Shown here: in pieces, positions 10,082-18,040 of the stretch | Position numbering within the stretch: position 1 is the stretch's first letter | Layout: each line of letters opens with the position of its first letter | Assembly (NCBI RefSeq): GCF_000186865.1 | Contig: NW_008705589.1 | Location: 325,327-352,544, forward strand | Source: Aureococcus anophagefferens | Lineage: Eukaryota; Sar; Pelagophyceae; Pelagomonadales; Pelagomonadaceae | DNA length: 27,218 nt | Direction of reading: 5' to 3' | Translations under genes and position numbers: made by a program | The notes under the pieces: generated by a model | The model's input: only the letters and a program-made list of their open reading frames with translations | Told to the model about the DNA's origin: nothing | Database searches by the model: none

Positions 10082-10326
10082 ATTGGCCACTCGCTGGATT
10101 GAGGTTGCTCGCTGCGCTCGCTTTGAACCACCTATTGGAAGTTTTATGTTGCTGCTCGGACGGACGCTCCGCAACTTTGCGAATTAGTATATAGATAGCA
10201 ATGTTAGGGGAATAATTAGAGAGACCGAGAGATTTGTACCTTCCTAGTGGCTCGCCGGTACAGAGCCACCCAAGACCCCTCCCCTCTCCTTGATACTTTC
10301 TAACCCTGCTATAGTTGCGTCTCGCA

Positions 10327-10439
10327 CTGTAATAGACGGAGAGTCTTCCTGGACCTAGTGAGGCAGGTCCTCTGCCCGTTCGTCCAGTAGCCCCGGCCCC
10401 CGTATACTACGGTGTTGCTATACTACGCGGCAGCTGAGG
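10327..10439 (+). repeat. Left arm of long inverted repeat
   Basis: Begins CTGTAATAGACGGAGAGTCT and ends CGGCAGCTGAGG. The reverse complement occurs at 11660-11767. The arms match over roughly 100 bp apart from one indel each: the left arm has a small internal duplication of TATACTACG, the right arm has 12 extra bases after GTCTTCC. Weaker similarity (CTATAGT) extends outward to about 10309. Confidence 0.85.
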
Positions 10440-10564
10440 ATTTCGGGCCGCGCGAGACTTTTTTTTACAACGCCTTATGACAGTGAACTCGCTGGCCGTT
10501 CCGCTTGACTCATTCCACAATAAGCGTCTAGATGTAATTATTAAAAGAGGCACCTCAGCCCCCG

Positions 10565-10578
10565 CACGTGACGTCACG
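10565..10578. promoter_or_regulatory. Overlapping E-box and CRE palindrome
   Basis: CACGTG (10565-10570) overlaps TGACGTCA (10569-10576), giving a 12-bp perfect palindrome CGTGACGTCACG at 10567-10578. These are consensus bHLH and bZIP sites; here they lie about 180 bp upstream of the ORF at 10754, inside the inverted-repeat unit. Use by this organism is inference. Confidence 0.4.
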
Positions 10579-10753
10579 ATTCCCCTAGGCGTCGGTTAAT
10601 GACTGCTTTTCGAAGCGCGATCGACCTCAGCGCCGACGAACGAAGAAGGACGACGACGAGCCCACCATTCAGCGCCGTGGTCACTTTCTAACTCACTCCG
10701 ACATTCATAGGTTAATTGATTTGCATCGGCAACTCAAGTCGTGTTATCGTAGC

Positions 10754-11143
10754 ATGGGGGGGTGCTGGCCGCTGAATCCAGCTCCCGACCTCTTTGTCCA
10801 GGCAGCATCGCTGCAAATGCCGCAAAAATTACCTAAGCGGATTGCGGGTGCGGCCCCCGCGAGGAGACCTAAGTCATCTCTGACATTCGATTTGAGGCCG
10901 ACACAGAGAGCGGCCAAGTGGCAACCAAATACGCTTTGGGACCACCGTCACCATGTGGCCGTGTCCAAACAGAACTCATTTCTCCATATGACACATAAGG
11001 AATTCTTTGATATACCTCAAGCGTACGACTATAAAACAAAGCCTCGTACTCCTCTAGAACCGAGCATGATCGAACGTACTGGAAGGCTGATTTGCGCCCC
11101 AACTGGCGAACGTGACTCCCGTGTGCGTCCACGACGCTATTGA
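10754..11143 (+). CDS. Unknown basic protein, about 129 aa, inside inverted-repeat unit
   Basis: The frame is open from 10721 (TTG); the first ATG is at 10754 (MGGCWPLNPAPDL), giving 129 aa. A CATAG acceptor at 10710 could instead join an upstream exon. The product is basic and rich in P, R and K, with an aromatic, ordered-looking middle (TLWDHRHHVAVSKQ, then HKEFFDIPQAYDYKTKP). Such short proteins with aromatic/proline patches resemble axonemal microtubule-inner proteins in style only; no family was recognised. It has no transposase-like catalytic motif, although it lies between the arms at 10327 and 11660. The reverse-strand ORF over it (10869-11147) looks like a shadow. Confidence 0.5.
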   Translation: MGGCWPLNPAPDLFVQAASLQMPQKLPKRIAGAAPARRPKSSLTFDLRPTQRAAKWQPNTLWDHRHHVAVSKQNSFLHMTHKEFFDIPQAYDYKTKPRTPLEPSMIERTGRLICAPTGERDSRVRPRRY

Positions 11144-11431
11144 GCAAACTGTATTCACAATTTGATCGTGTTTAAGCCAAGCGTGTGCGCATTTGAAGGA
11201 TAAGGGCAGTTAAAGAACGATCAGTCTCATTTGGCGCAGAGGGCCGTGAAGCTCAGATAGAGGCCGGGGTCCTTTGAGTAAGGGGGATTATCCAAAAAGA
11301 GCCGGCTTTATCGAGCGAAGTGCCGGCCCGAACGGCCAAGTAGCCGGGCAGCTGCCTCGTGACTGAAAATCGACGGCCCCGTGCGGCGGGACAGTCGGCT
11401 ACGGCAACTTGCCTAGCCCATACCCCTAATC

Positions 11432-11459
11432 TAACATATCCCGCCGGCGGGACATGTTA
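11432..11459. repeat. 28-bp palindrome with one mismatched pair
   Basis: TAACAT-A-TCCCGCC pairs with GGCGGGA-C-ATGTTA, a 14-bp arm with no spacer and a single A/C mismatch. Long enough to cruciform, or to be a protein-binding or element-end site. Confidence 0.75.
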
Positions 11460-11542
11460 AACGCCGCTTCAACTTGGGCTTCAACCCCCAAGCCCTGTAC
11501 TTCAACATGGACCTCAACACAGCCGCTTGCCCTGGGAAGTAA

Positions 11543-11603
11543 CGAGATAATAAACTCCGGCACGGGGAGGCAGCCTAATGGGACTGTCCTGCCGTGCGAG
11601 GGT
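11543..11603 (+). repeat. 61-bp stem-loop repeat, copy A
   Basis: Starts CGAGATAATAAACTCCGG and ends GCCGTGCGAGGGT. It aligns without gaps to 24680-24740. Bases 11561-11576 pair with 11581-11596 around an AATG loop; in this copy the stem has one G/G, two A/C mismatches and wobbles. The first pair is C-G here and G-C in copy B. Confidence 0.85.
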
Positions 11604-11659
11604 GAACTACCGAGGTTACGCAGTGGCGGTACACCGGCGTCTCTGTTATCCTCACGTCA

Positions 11660-11767
11660 CCTCAGCTGCCGTAGTATACGGGGGCTGGGGCTACTGGACG
11701 AACTGGCAGAGGATCTGCCTCACTAGGTCCAGCCTGAGGACTCCGGAAGACTCTCCGTCTATTACAG
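11660..11767 (-). repeat. Right arm of long inverted repeat
   Basis: Begins CCTCAGCTGCCGTAGTATAC and ends GACTCTCCGTCTATTACAG, the reverse complement of 10327-10439 with a 12-bp insertion and lacking the left arm's small duplication. The whole unit 10327-11767 is 1441 bp with about 1.2 kb inside. It could be one element with terminal inverted repeats, or two copies of a dispersed repeat in opposite orientation. Confidence 0.85.
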
Positions 11768-12109
11768 GATATGAGCTTCCACTATAGGCATTGGGATCGT
11801 AGTCGTCAAGTGAACCTGCAGAGGCAGGGGGTGGAGTACCGCCTGGCGGAGGGTCGCCACCAGCGCGAGGGGGCGGCCGGGCGCGGCCGTCCGCGGACGC
11901 GACCTCTCCGCCCGGGCGCGGCACATTCGGTGCCAGCTCGGCTTCCTAAGTTCAAGTTGACCTCAACGTAGGTCAAATTTTAAGTTGCACTTCCGTGACC
12001 ACGGCCCTGCCTCGTCTCGAGGGCCTCGGCGGGGTGTCCTTTGGCTCTTTACAGCCACAAAATCGGGTCTGTGGGCGGCAAATAGCCGCATTTTGAGTCC
12101 AGGAACCCT

Positions 12110-12458
12110 ACTCTAGGGCAGTGTGCGAAACGAATAATATAAACGAATTGTCCCACGGCCGTTGGGGGGAAGTGTCACCGCACATTGAAGATATATCATC
12201 CGATTCCCGACCCGAACCAACGACCCCAACCTCTCAAAACGCCTCAGGTGATATGTTTAGCGCGCTAACTTGACAGCGCGGCCTGGCCGGGGCCATAAGT
12301 CACCAATTTTGCCTCAATTTGCGTTCCGGCGTGACCCCCGCGCGCGCGGTGGACGGAGGACCTCTATGAGGACCTCCCGCCGGGCGACCGCGAAACAATA
12401 TTTAATATTTCTATGGCCGCGGCTAGCCCTATGGTCGTTTCGCACACTGCTCTAGGGT
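12110..12458. mobile_element. MITE-like element with 24-bp terminal inverted repeats
   Basis: Left end ACTCTAGGGCAGTGTGCGAA followed by ACGA (12110-12133); the reverse complement of 12435-12458 is ACCCTAGAGCAGTGTGCGAA followed by ACGA, so 22 of 24 bases match. The 349-bp unit has no ORF of note, which fits a non-autonomous DNA transposon. No clear target-site duplication was found. It ends 147 bp upstream of the VPS18 ATG, so it may affect that promoter. Confidence 0.65.
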
Positions 12459-12605
12459 CGAAAACTAACTAGGGTCGGAAACCAAAGCAACCTACATAGG
12501 TTATTAATTGCCGCTCCAAGGCTATGCATATTCCATGGCGACGAGAAGAATGATGCAGATATCGAAAACTGTTAATACGAAAGGAGAAGCAAGTTAGCGA
12601 GAAGT

Positions 12606-15600
12606 ATGAGTTTGACTAGATTCTCTAGTTCACCAAAATGCACTCCTTTCAGAGATGCACTGAACCGCGTTTTTGGTTAATCATCTCCCCAGGAACATTT
12701 TGTAGGCTACCTCCTTCAAGGATGTCGTAGTGGCAAACGGAATTATTGCAGCTGCAACATTCAGCTGCGGCATAGTGATGATATCGGGTACATCTACAAA
12801 TGCACAAGAAATCAAGATCCCAACGAAACATACTGATGCTAATGTCTCTAATTTATTCATCGACTTTACTGGAAGTCATATTATCATATCACTCACAAAT
12901 GGTGAAAATTGGTATTGTTCAATGACGTCAAAGGTACCACGCAAATTAACGAAATGGAATGCTCTGGTGTGTCTTCTATCATGCTTCACACAATTGATTG
13001 TTTGCTACTCCCATAGTTTGTTACGACGATTGCTTTCAATCCTCTTGGTAACGCAGGATCAACTAATGTAATTATCGTCGGCACAGCTTGCGGGCACATC
13101 TATGAAGCTCAGATTGACGCTGGTGAGCTAGACCGTTATTTCAATCCAGTTTATAAATTTGATCCAATTGCCGCCATATCCGGATCATACTTCGAGATTA
13201 TTGCAAGTCCAGGCCATGCGACAGTGTTATTTGTGCTGCTTACCACTACGCACCTCCCAAACCGGATTTATTACTTTCATGGTGGCCCTACGTGTGCTGC
13301 GGTGTGATTCAATATTGGTAATTAGCATGTTTGTGAATCTAGTGCACTTAGCTTCCATTCGCTATTTGAATGCTACCGATCACTACTTGTCCGGCCAGCA
13401 TTTTATGAGATTCCAGGATCTGCTGCATGTACTGATCTACACTGCTCTCTTGAGCACAGGTGTGGACAAGTAGTGTGGTCATTCGGGGTGCTGGCTAGTA
13501 CTGGCATATTCCAATTAGAAATCATGCTGAACTTAGATTCCCTCCAAACTCTGTTTTAGTTCAACGTCTGAAATCTTATTGCGAATGAAGCGACTCATTC
13601 AACACAGGCATGCACAAATATCCCCACATGTATCAATATGGAACTACCCGCAAAAGGAAACACCGCGATCTGTTTTGCTCGTTGATGAACGCTACTGGCT
13701 TTTGTATGAATCACTGATTCTGGTAGCCAGTCAGCATGCTAAGATCGCTGAGGAAATTGTACTACCGCGTAGTACATCCATTCCCCTTGCGGGCTCATTT
13801 GTACGAGACTACGTCGATGACACCCTGTGGCTCAGAGGAAGCATGCTTTATAAGATTGGACTACGCGACTCGAAACCACGCGCGTGATTTCCGGTGTCAT
13901 CTTACAACATTCTTTTTACACAGTATTTGAGGCAGATGGAGCTCGTATCTAGAAAATGCTGTATCGGGCCAAGAATACTGCTTTGCCGTCGCTCATCAAT
14001 GTTGCCAGTCGATCAATCAAAGATCCCTGGTCGACTTCGTTCATGGTCGCTTTTTTTTAGACGCACATAAATTTGAAGTTGCAGCAAGATATCTTTTGCT
14101 CCAAAGCATCGTTTCATTTGAAGAGGTATACTTGTGGCGTGCTTATTGTCGCAATAATAAACCTTAGGTGGCTCTCTTATTTCTTCAGTCCGGCAAGACT
14201 AACGCTCTTGCGACGTTATTAGCTGCGAAGATGGGCATACTAAGTTATCATGATAAAACGCAAGCTACAATCACAAGCACTTGGTCAGTCGAGATTCTCC
14301 TATGCCAGATGATGACAGCAAATAGCGAGGTATGCTTGACTGATTCAGATTTGAATCATATCTTTGGTAATCAACAAGCAGCATTACATGATGAGGTAAC
14401 TTGCAATCTGCTCACAAGTCACGGCAGTGAATCATCATATTTCAATAAAACTCACGAGCAAGCGGTTAATTATTTTTTGTGTGAAAAGAGTCTTGTCCTG
14501 CGTTATAAACCGACTGTAATAATTTTGGCTGCCACATCTCTTTTTCAGGATGGTCTGAATTGTTGAGTGTCCTTGATGCGGTTTCAGTTGCTAGGGCTGA
14601 TTCCATGCTTTATAATACCTCACTCCAGCTACTACAAAATGCATCAGTTCCAACAATTGTGATGTGGACTCACAAGCCTCTAAACTCAGTTCAGCTTCGA
14701 CACGGCCAATTCGATTCAACCGTTGCCGCTCGCTGTTGTGAATACTTACAAGGATGCATGACATACTCATCGATCGAGGCAGCAGTGGAGACATATTTTC
14801 TAATACTTACTGCTGATATTGATTCTGCCACACGCCTATTTACACTCAGCTATGAACTTTTTCAACTGCAATCCACTCTCCGAATTTGTTCAAACAGGCG
14901 CTGTGTGCGTTCCTGTGCATGGATATATGCGAGTCTTGCGTTGTACGAAGAAGCTGTCACACTCGCATTGACAATTGATGTCCAGCTTGCAAAGGAGTAT
15001 GCGAATCTGCCTGCTGTCGAAACCGTCATGAAAAGGCAGTTGCAGCTGTGCCCATGATTAGAAGACCTGTACACATGCTCGTTTTTAGGCGTCTGTGGCT
15101 AATGATAGCGGAACACATTACTTATGATCGTTCGTGAGTAGCGCTGTAACTTTGCGCCAACAGTACCTTGATAGCCAAAGGTACGCAATCGTGGAGTCTG
15201 CTCAGATTCTCGAAGATTGCCAAATGCTATCAATCGAAGACATCCTCCGATTCTTCCCTGACTTTGTTGTTATTGAAGCCTTCAAAACAGAAATATGCTC
15301 GTCGCTCGAACAGTATAACAAAAGCTTGGATACGTTACGAGCTGAAATAAATGACTACAAGCATAATAGCATCAACATCCAAAATGAGTCTCTGACCTTG
15401 TACACACAAGACATCTGTCTTGCTTCGAATGCACGATGTTCATTATCTGGATGTCCAGTTGTTTCTGAGCCTTTTTTTTATTTCTCGAGTGGGCATTCTT
15501 TTTTAGAAAGGAACCTGACGAAAGCAAAGCGGAAGGAGTTATCTGTCACGCCTCACACAAACACAATAGAGAACGGCAAAGCTCAGCGACAAGGCTTACC

Positions 15601-15685
15601 TATTGCTGCAGAGTGTCCTCTGACGGGGAGCACGATCATCGACTCAGTCGATATTCCGCTTTACTTCATTTCGTTGCCAGAGTAG
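12606..15685 (+). CDS. VPS18: VPS18, HOPS/CORVET core subunit, ten exons
   Basis: Shared core subunit of the HOPS and CORVET tethers that act on late endosome/lysosome and early endosome fusion. Exons with matching phases: 12606-12668, 12706-12966, 13017-13291, 13352-13552, 13608-13883, 13936-14125, 14168-14489, 14549-15038, 15089-15133, 15181-15685; introns 37-60 nt, GT-AG. The sum is 2628 nt, 875 aa (human about 970). Order of landmarks: NLFIDFTGSHIIISLTNGE; the propeller ends in SIWNYPQKE and LWLRGSMLYKIGLRD (about residue 355); then the clathrin-repeat solenoid with DAHKFEVAARYLLLQ, LTSHGSESSYF, WSELLSVLDAV, YEEAVTLALTIDVQLAKEYA and SIEDILRFFPDFVVIEAFKT; and a C-terminal RING position (about 790-865). 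These track human VPS18 closely. The RING has lost most zinc ligands (see findings). The first exon is the least certain. Strong identification. Confidence 0.93.
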
Positions 15686-15707
15686 GCCCTGATCGCATGT
15701 AAGTCAG

Positions 15708-15884
15708 GACTGGGATGTGGACGCTGGCGTGATACTTCTTCCAGATAGTTTCAAGTACTTGGCGAGATATTTTTCCGATCAAACCTACGTTACTTTGATA
15801 CTTCGTAGCCTTCCTGCCCATGTCACTGGAAAATTGTCGATTTTGGGCACCTCGACCGCGGAACCCCTGCTTGTCTCATCGCGG
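15708..15884 (+). CDS. Unassigned coding-like stretch after VPS18 (exon fragment?)
   Basis: An open frame follows a perfect AAGTCAG acceptor-like site at 15701-15707, reads DWDVDAGVILLPDSFKYLAR and ends in LLVSSR before TAG (15885). Composition is protein-like (alternating hydrophobics, few rare residues). A GTAGAC donor at 15884 could join, in phase, to an acceptor near 15940 and a basic exon. It has no ATG of its own. It may be an exon of a gene between VPS18 and 16.1 kb, or an alternative 3' end of VPS18. No family recognised. Confidence 0.3.
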
Positions 15885-15887
15885 TAG

Positions 15888-16505
15888 ACGCTTATCTGGG
15901 GCTCTGGAACCGCAGCCGATCATGGTAGGTCATCGATTGGCAGAACTTATGGCCGAAAATGTCGGTTTTTGGAGATTTCAAGCGAGCGCGAGCGCCATGT
16001 ACGTCGAACGCGGGAAATACGACGCTTTCTAGTTTGGGGCCCGCCCGGGGCCCCGGCGCCTGAGTAAAGCCCCCAGCCGCAGCGCCAGCCGCCGGCCCAT
16101 TATTGCCGGGGGCGTCGTGTGTTAGAATCCGAGTATGCTAGTATGAAGCACCAGCATAGTATAGCATGAGCATGGCCAGTATAAGGCAGACTTAGCATAG
16201 CCAGCATAGGCCAGCATGAGCGTGCCAGCATAGGGAGGATAGAATCGTCCCGAGTTAGGGTAGCATAACCCAAGGAGCGGAATGTAGGCTCCCTAGGTAG
16301 CCGGCCTATCGCCAAGCGCACTTTGACTGTGCTTAACCACACTCGCGTTCTGACCTCGATAGTCGCCGTTTATCATGGTAGCAGGTGCACTGTGATCGCA
16401 ATCAAAACCCGAAATACACACGGGCGACACTCGCACTACACGCACGAAGCGCACACGCGAATTTACAAACAAACCCCGCGAGGAACAAAGCCCCCAACGT
16501 CGAGC
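15888..16505. other. Spacer with GC palindromes and a degenerate minisatellite
   Basis: Contains a GC-rich inverted segment near 16036-16055 (GGGGCCC, GCC, CGGGGCCCC) and the AGCAT-rich minisatellite at 16133-16233. A short ORF at 15820-16032 (+) has no recognisable motif. Otherwise nothing is seen. Confidence 0.5.
16133..16233 (+). repeat. Degenerate CCAGCATA/G minisatellite
   Basis: About ten imperfect units built on (C)CAGCAT(A/G)-G, e.g. CCAGCATAG, TAGCATGAG, CCAGCATAGG, CCAGCATGAG, CCAGCATAGG, with variable 1-8 bp spacers. Seen directly. Confidence 0.75.
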
Positions 16506-17093
16506 ATGGCCGAGATAAGAGGAACCTGGTACGGTGGTGGCTACAAAATTGCACAAGGGGGAGTCGCATACCCCAGTAGACCAGGCGGCAATGCCAGACT
16601 GAGCCATTTCCCGACTCTGGGCGGCGACGACCTCACCATTAGACAGCAGTTTCCAGGATGGCACAGAATTGTGCAAGCAAACACCAAAGCGTAGAATCTG
16701 TCGCAATTGCATCCACATGATGAGTATGATGACACACAGCATGGAGGCACCTTCAACCCATTCTTCATGTCCACGAACAATGCTACAGCAGCATCACTAG
16801 CACAGAAAAAGCAGTATTTTGAAATGAAGAAACAGGAGGCTTATGGGAGCCTACTGCTATGCCTTCAAACTGACCAAAGCGCGACACGGACCACACTTAG
16901 GGCCGGAGTTCCTGGCTCGCGCGCGCCGCGAAGCCGATACCTTAGTCCATTATCCCGCCACATCCGGGATGCCTCCGCGCAGACGACCACGGACGACGAG
17001 CGCGACGCCCTCAGGCTAGCCGCAGAGACGCTCGAGAGGCTGGCGGTCATGGGCTGGGACGTAAAGCAATTGGCGCGCCCGGTCCGTAGCTAG
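16506..17093 (+). CDS. Unknown protein in two in-frame segments split by TAG
   Basis: ATG 16506 opens MAEIRGTWYGGGYKIAQGG and runs to TAG at 16692-16694. The same frame continues directly after it, through HPHDEYDDTQHGG, a lysine-rich helix (AQKKQYFEMKKQEAYG) and an alanine/arginine-rich helical tail to the stop at 17091-17093. A 24-nt GTGCAA...GCGTAG segment (16671-16694) begins and ends at codon boundaries and would remove the stop if it is a tiny intron; otherwise this is a nonsense-broken gene or two unrelated ORFs. The frame is also open upstream from 16323. No family recognised. Confidence 0.35.
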
Positions 17094-17206
17094 AGCACCT
17101 TATTCTGGGCGCGGGCGCGAACTAGGAGGTCCCGCGATGGGATAATTCCGCGGGGTTTAAAGACGGGTCGGCGGGACGAGTCCGCGCGTCGCTCCGCCTG
17201 GCTTCG

Positions 17207-17263
17207 GCGCCTCCGGCGCCTCCGTCGCCTCCGGTGCCTCTTTTTTTTTCTTTTTTTTTTTTC
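17207..17263 (+). repeat. 9-bp GC repeat next to a long T tract
   Basis: GCGCCTCCG, GCGCCTCCG, TCGCCTCCG, GTGCCTCTT in tandem (17207-17242), then T runs broken by single C residues to about 17263. On the minus strand this reads as an A-rich tract. It explains the arginine/lysine runs of the antisense ORFs there, which are not taken as genes. Confidence 0.8.
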
Positions 17264-17282
17264 TCCTCGCCACTGGCCCCAC

Positions 17283-17876
17283 ATGAAAAAAGTGCCCTTT
17301 TTCCGGACGAGATTTGTACTATTGTATCGGCTCTCATTTGTAGAAACCGCAGGCATGATCACCCTCAACGTAATCATTCCGGTGGTTCACGAGGACCACC
17401 TGACTAGCGTCCCGCTACGATCCCGTCTGCTGCAGCGCATCCCAGTTCCATGGCGCATCCCGAGAAATTTCAAATTCGCCGACACCGATGGCCTTGGCAC
17501 CATCGACCTAGACATCCGCGCCAAGAAGGCGCACGAAAACCCACATCGCTCAGATGCCCGTACAATGAGAGTCGTCGATTTATCTCGAGCCGTCAAATTA
17601 TCTCACGCGCCTAATGGAATCAACGCGGTCGAGGAAATCACGGATTCGAACGCAGAAAACAGAATAGCGGAGCTCTCGGCAATACCGGCCGTAAACATAG
17701 ACACAGAAACCTCGGAAATAGAGGACGAGTCAAACACGAACGTGGCACTCTCGGAAGATATACTCAGGACGCCCGATAGTGACAGCCAGTGCGAAACCGC
17801 GATGAATTTTGTCCTCGATCGCATCGCCGAGGTGCCGCGTGCGTATGAAACAGCGTCTCCCTTCCATCACAGCTAG
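17283..17876 (+). CDS. Hypothetical acidic protein, up to 197 aa
   Basis: Open frame from ATG 17283 (MKKVPFFRTRFVLLYRL; a second ATG at 17355, MITLNVIIPVV) to the stop at 17874-17876. The C-terminal half is acidic and serine/threonine-rich (IDTETSEIEDESNTN) and looks disordered. No domain recognised. It lies just upstream of the LRRIQ3-like gene on the same strand and could be its 5' exon, but there is no leucine-rich repeat in it. The first ATG follows the T tract, so the true 5' end may be spliced. Confidence 0.35.
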   Translation: MKKVPFFRTRFVLLYRLSFVETAGMITLNVIIPVVHEDHLTSVPLRSRLLQRIPVPWRIPRNFKFADTDGLGTIDLDIRAKKAHENPHRSDARTMRVVDLSRAVKLSHAPNGINAVEEITDSNAENRIAELSAIPAVNIDTETSEIEDESNTNVALSEDILRTPDSDSQCETAMNFVLDRIAEVPRAYETASPFHHS

Positions 17877-18040
17877 GGGGGCGCGGGCATATGTTATCTC
17901 TGACAAGCCCGGCAGGCTCGATAGAAAAACTTACTCTTAACGCCCGTAGTTATTGAGAGTGCAAGAAGTTCGATGGGGGGGGACTCGTGACGCCCGATGC
18001 TGACAGTCAGGGCAAGATGGTCCAAAGCTGGCCAGACTCA

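Larger units (their letters stand above)
9987..10753. other. Divergent spacer with hairpins, inverted-repeat arm and CRE/E-box
   Basis: Lies between the minus-strand chromatin gene and the plus-strand ORF at 10754. It holds GC-rich hairpins at 10035-10081, the left arm of a long inverted repeat (10327-10439), a run of T at about 10460, and the palindromic CRE/E-box site at 10565-10578. No coding frame seen. Confidence 0.55.
11144..12605. other. Repeat-rich spacer upstream of VPS18
   Basis: Contains a 28-bp palindrome (11432-11459), several spaced CTTCAAC motifs (about 11466-11510), stem-loop repeat copy A (11543-11603), the right arm of the long inverted repeat (11660-11767), a GC-rich block (about 11850-11940) and a 349-bp MITE-like unit ending 147 bp before the VPS18 start. 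ORFs here are short and coincide with repeat sequence; none is supported. Confidence 0.6.

Noticed and set aside
4892..11430. Shared motif GCAAC(C/T)TGCCTAGCC at about 4911 and 11404
   Set aside because: Only about 15 bp match, the flanks do not align, and one copy merges into a CCTAG tandem repeat; not enough for a repeat family.
17090..17377. Minus-strand ORF with long K and R runs
   Set aside because: The runs are the translation of the T tract and the 9-bp GC repeat at 17207-17263.
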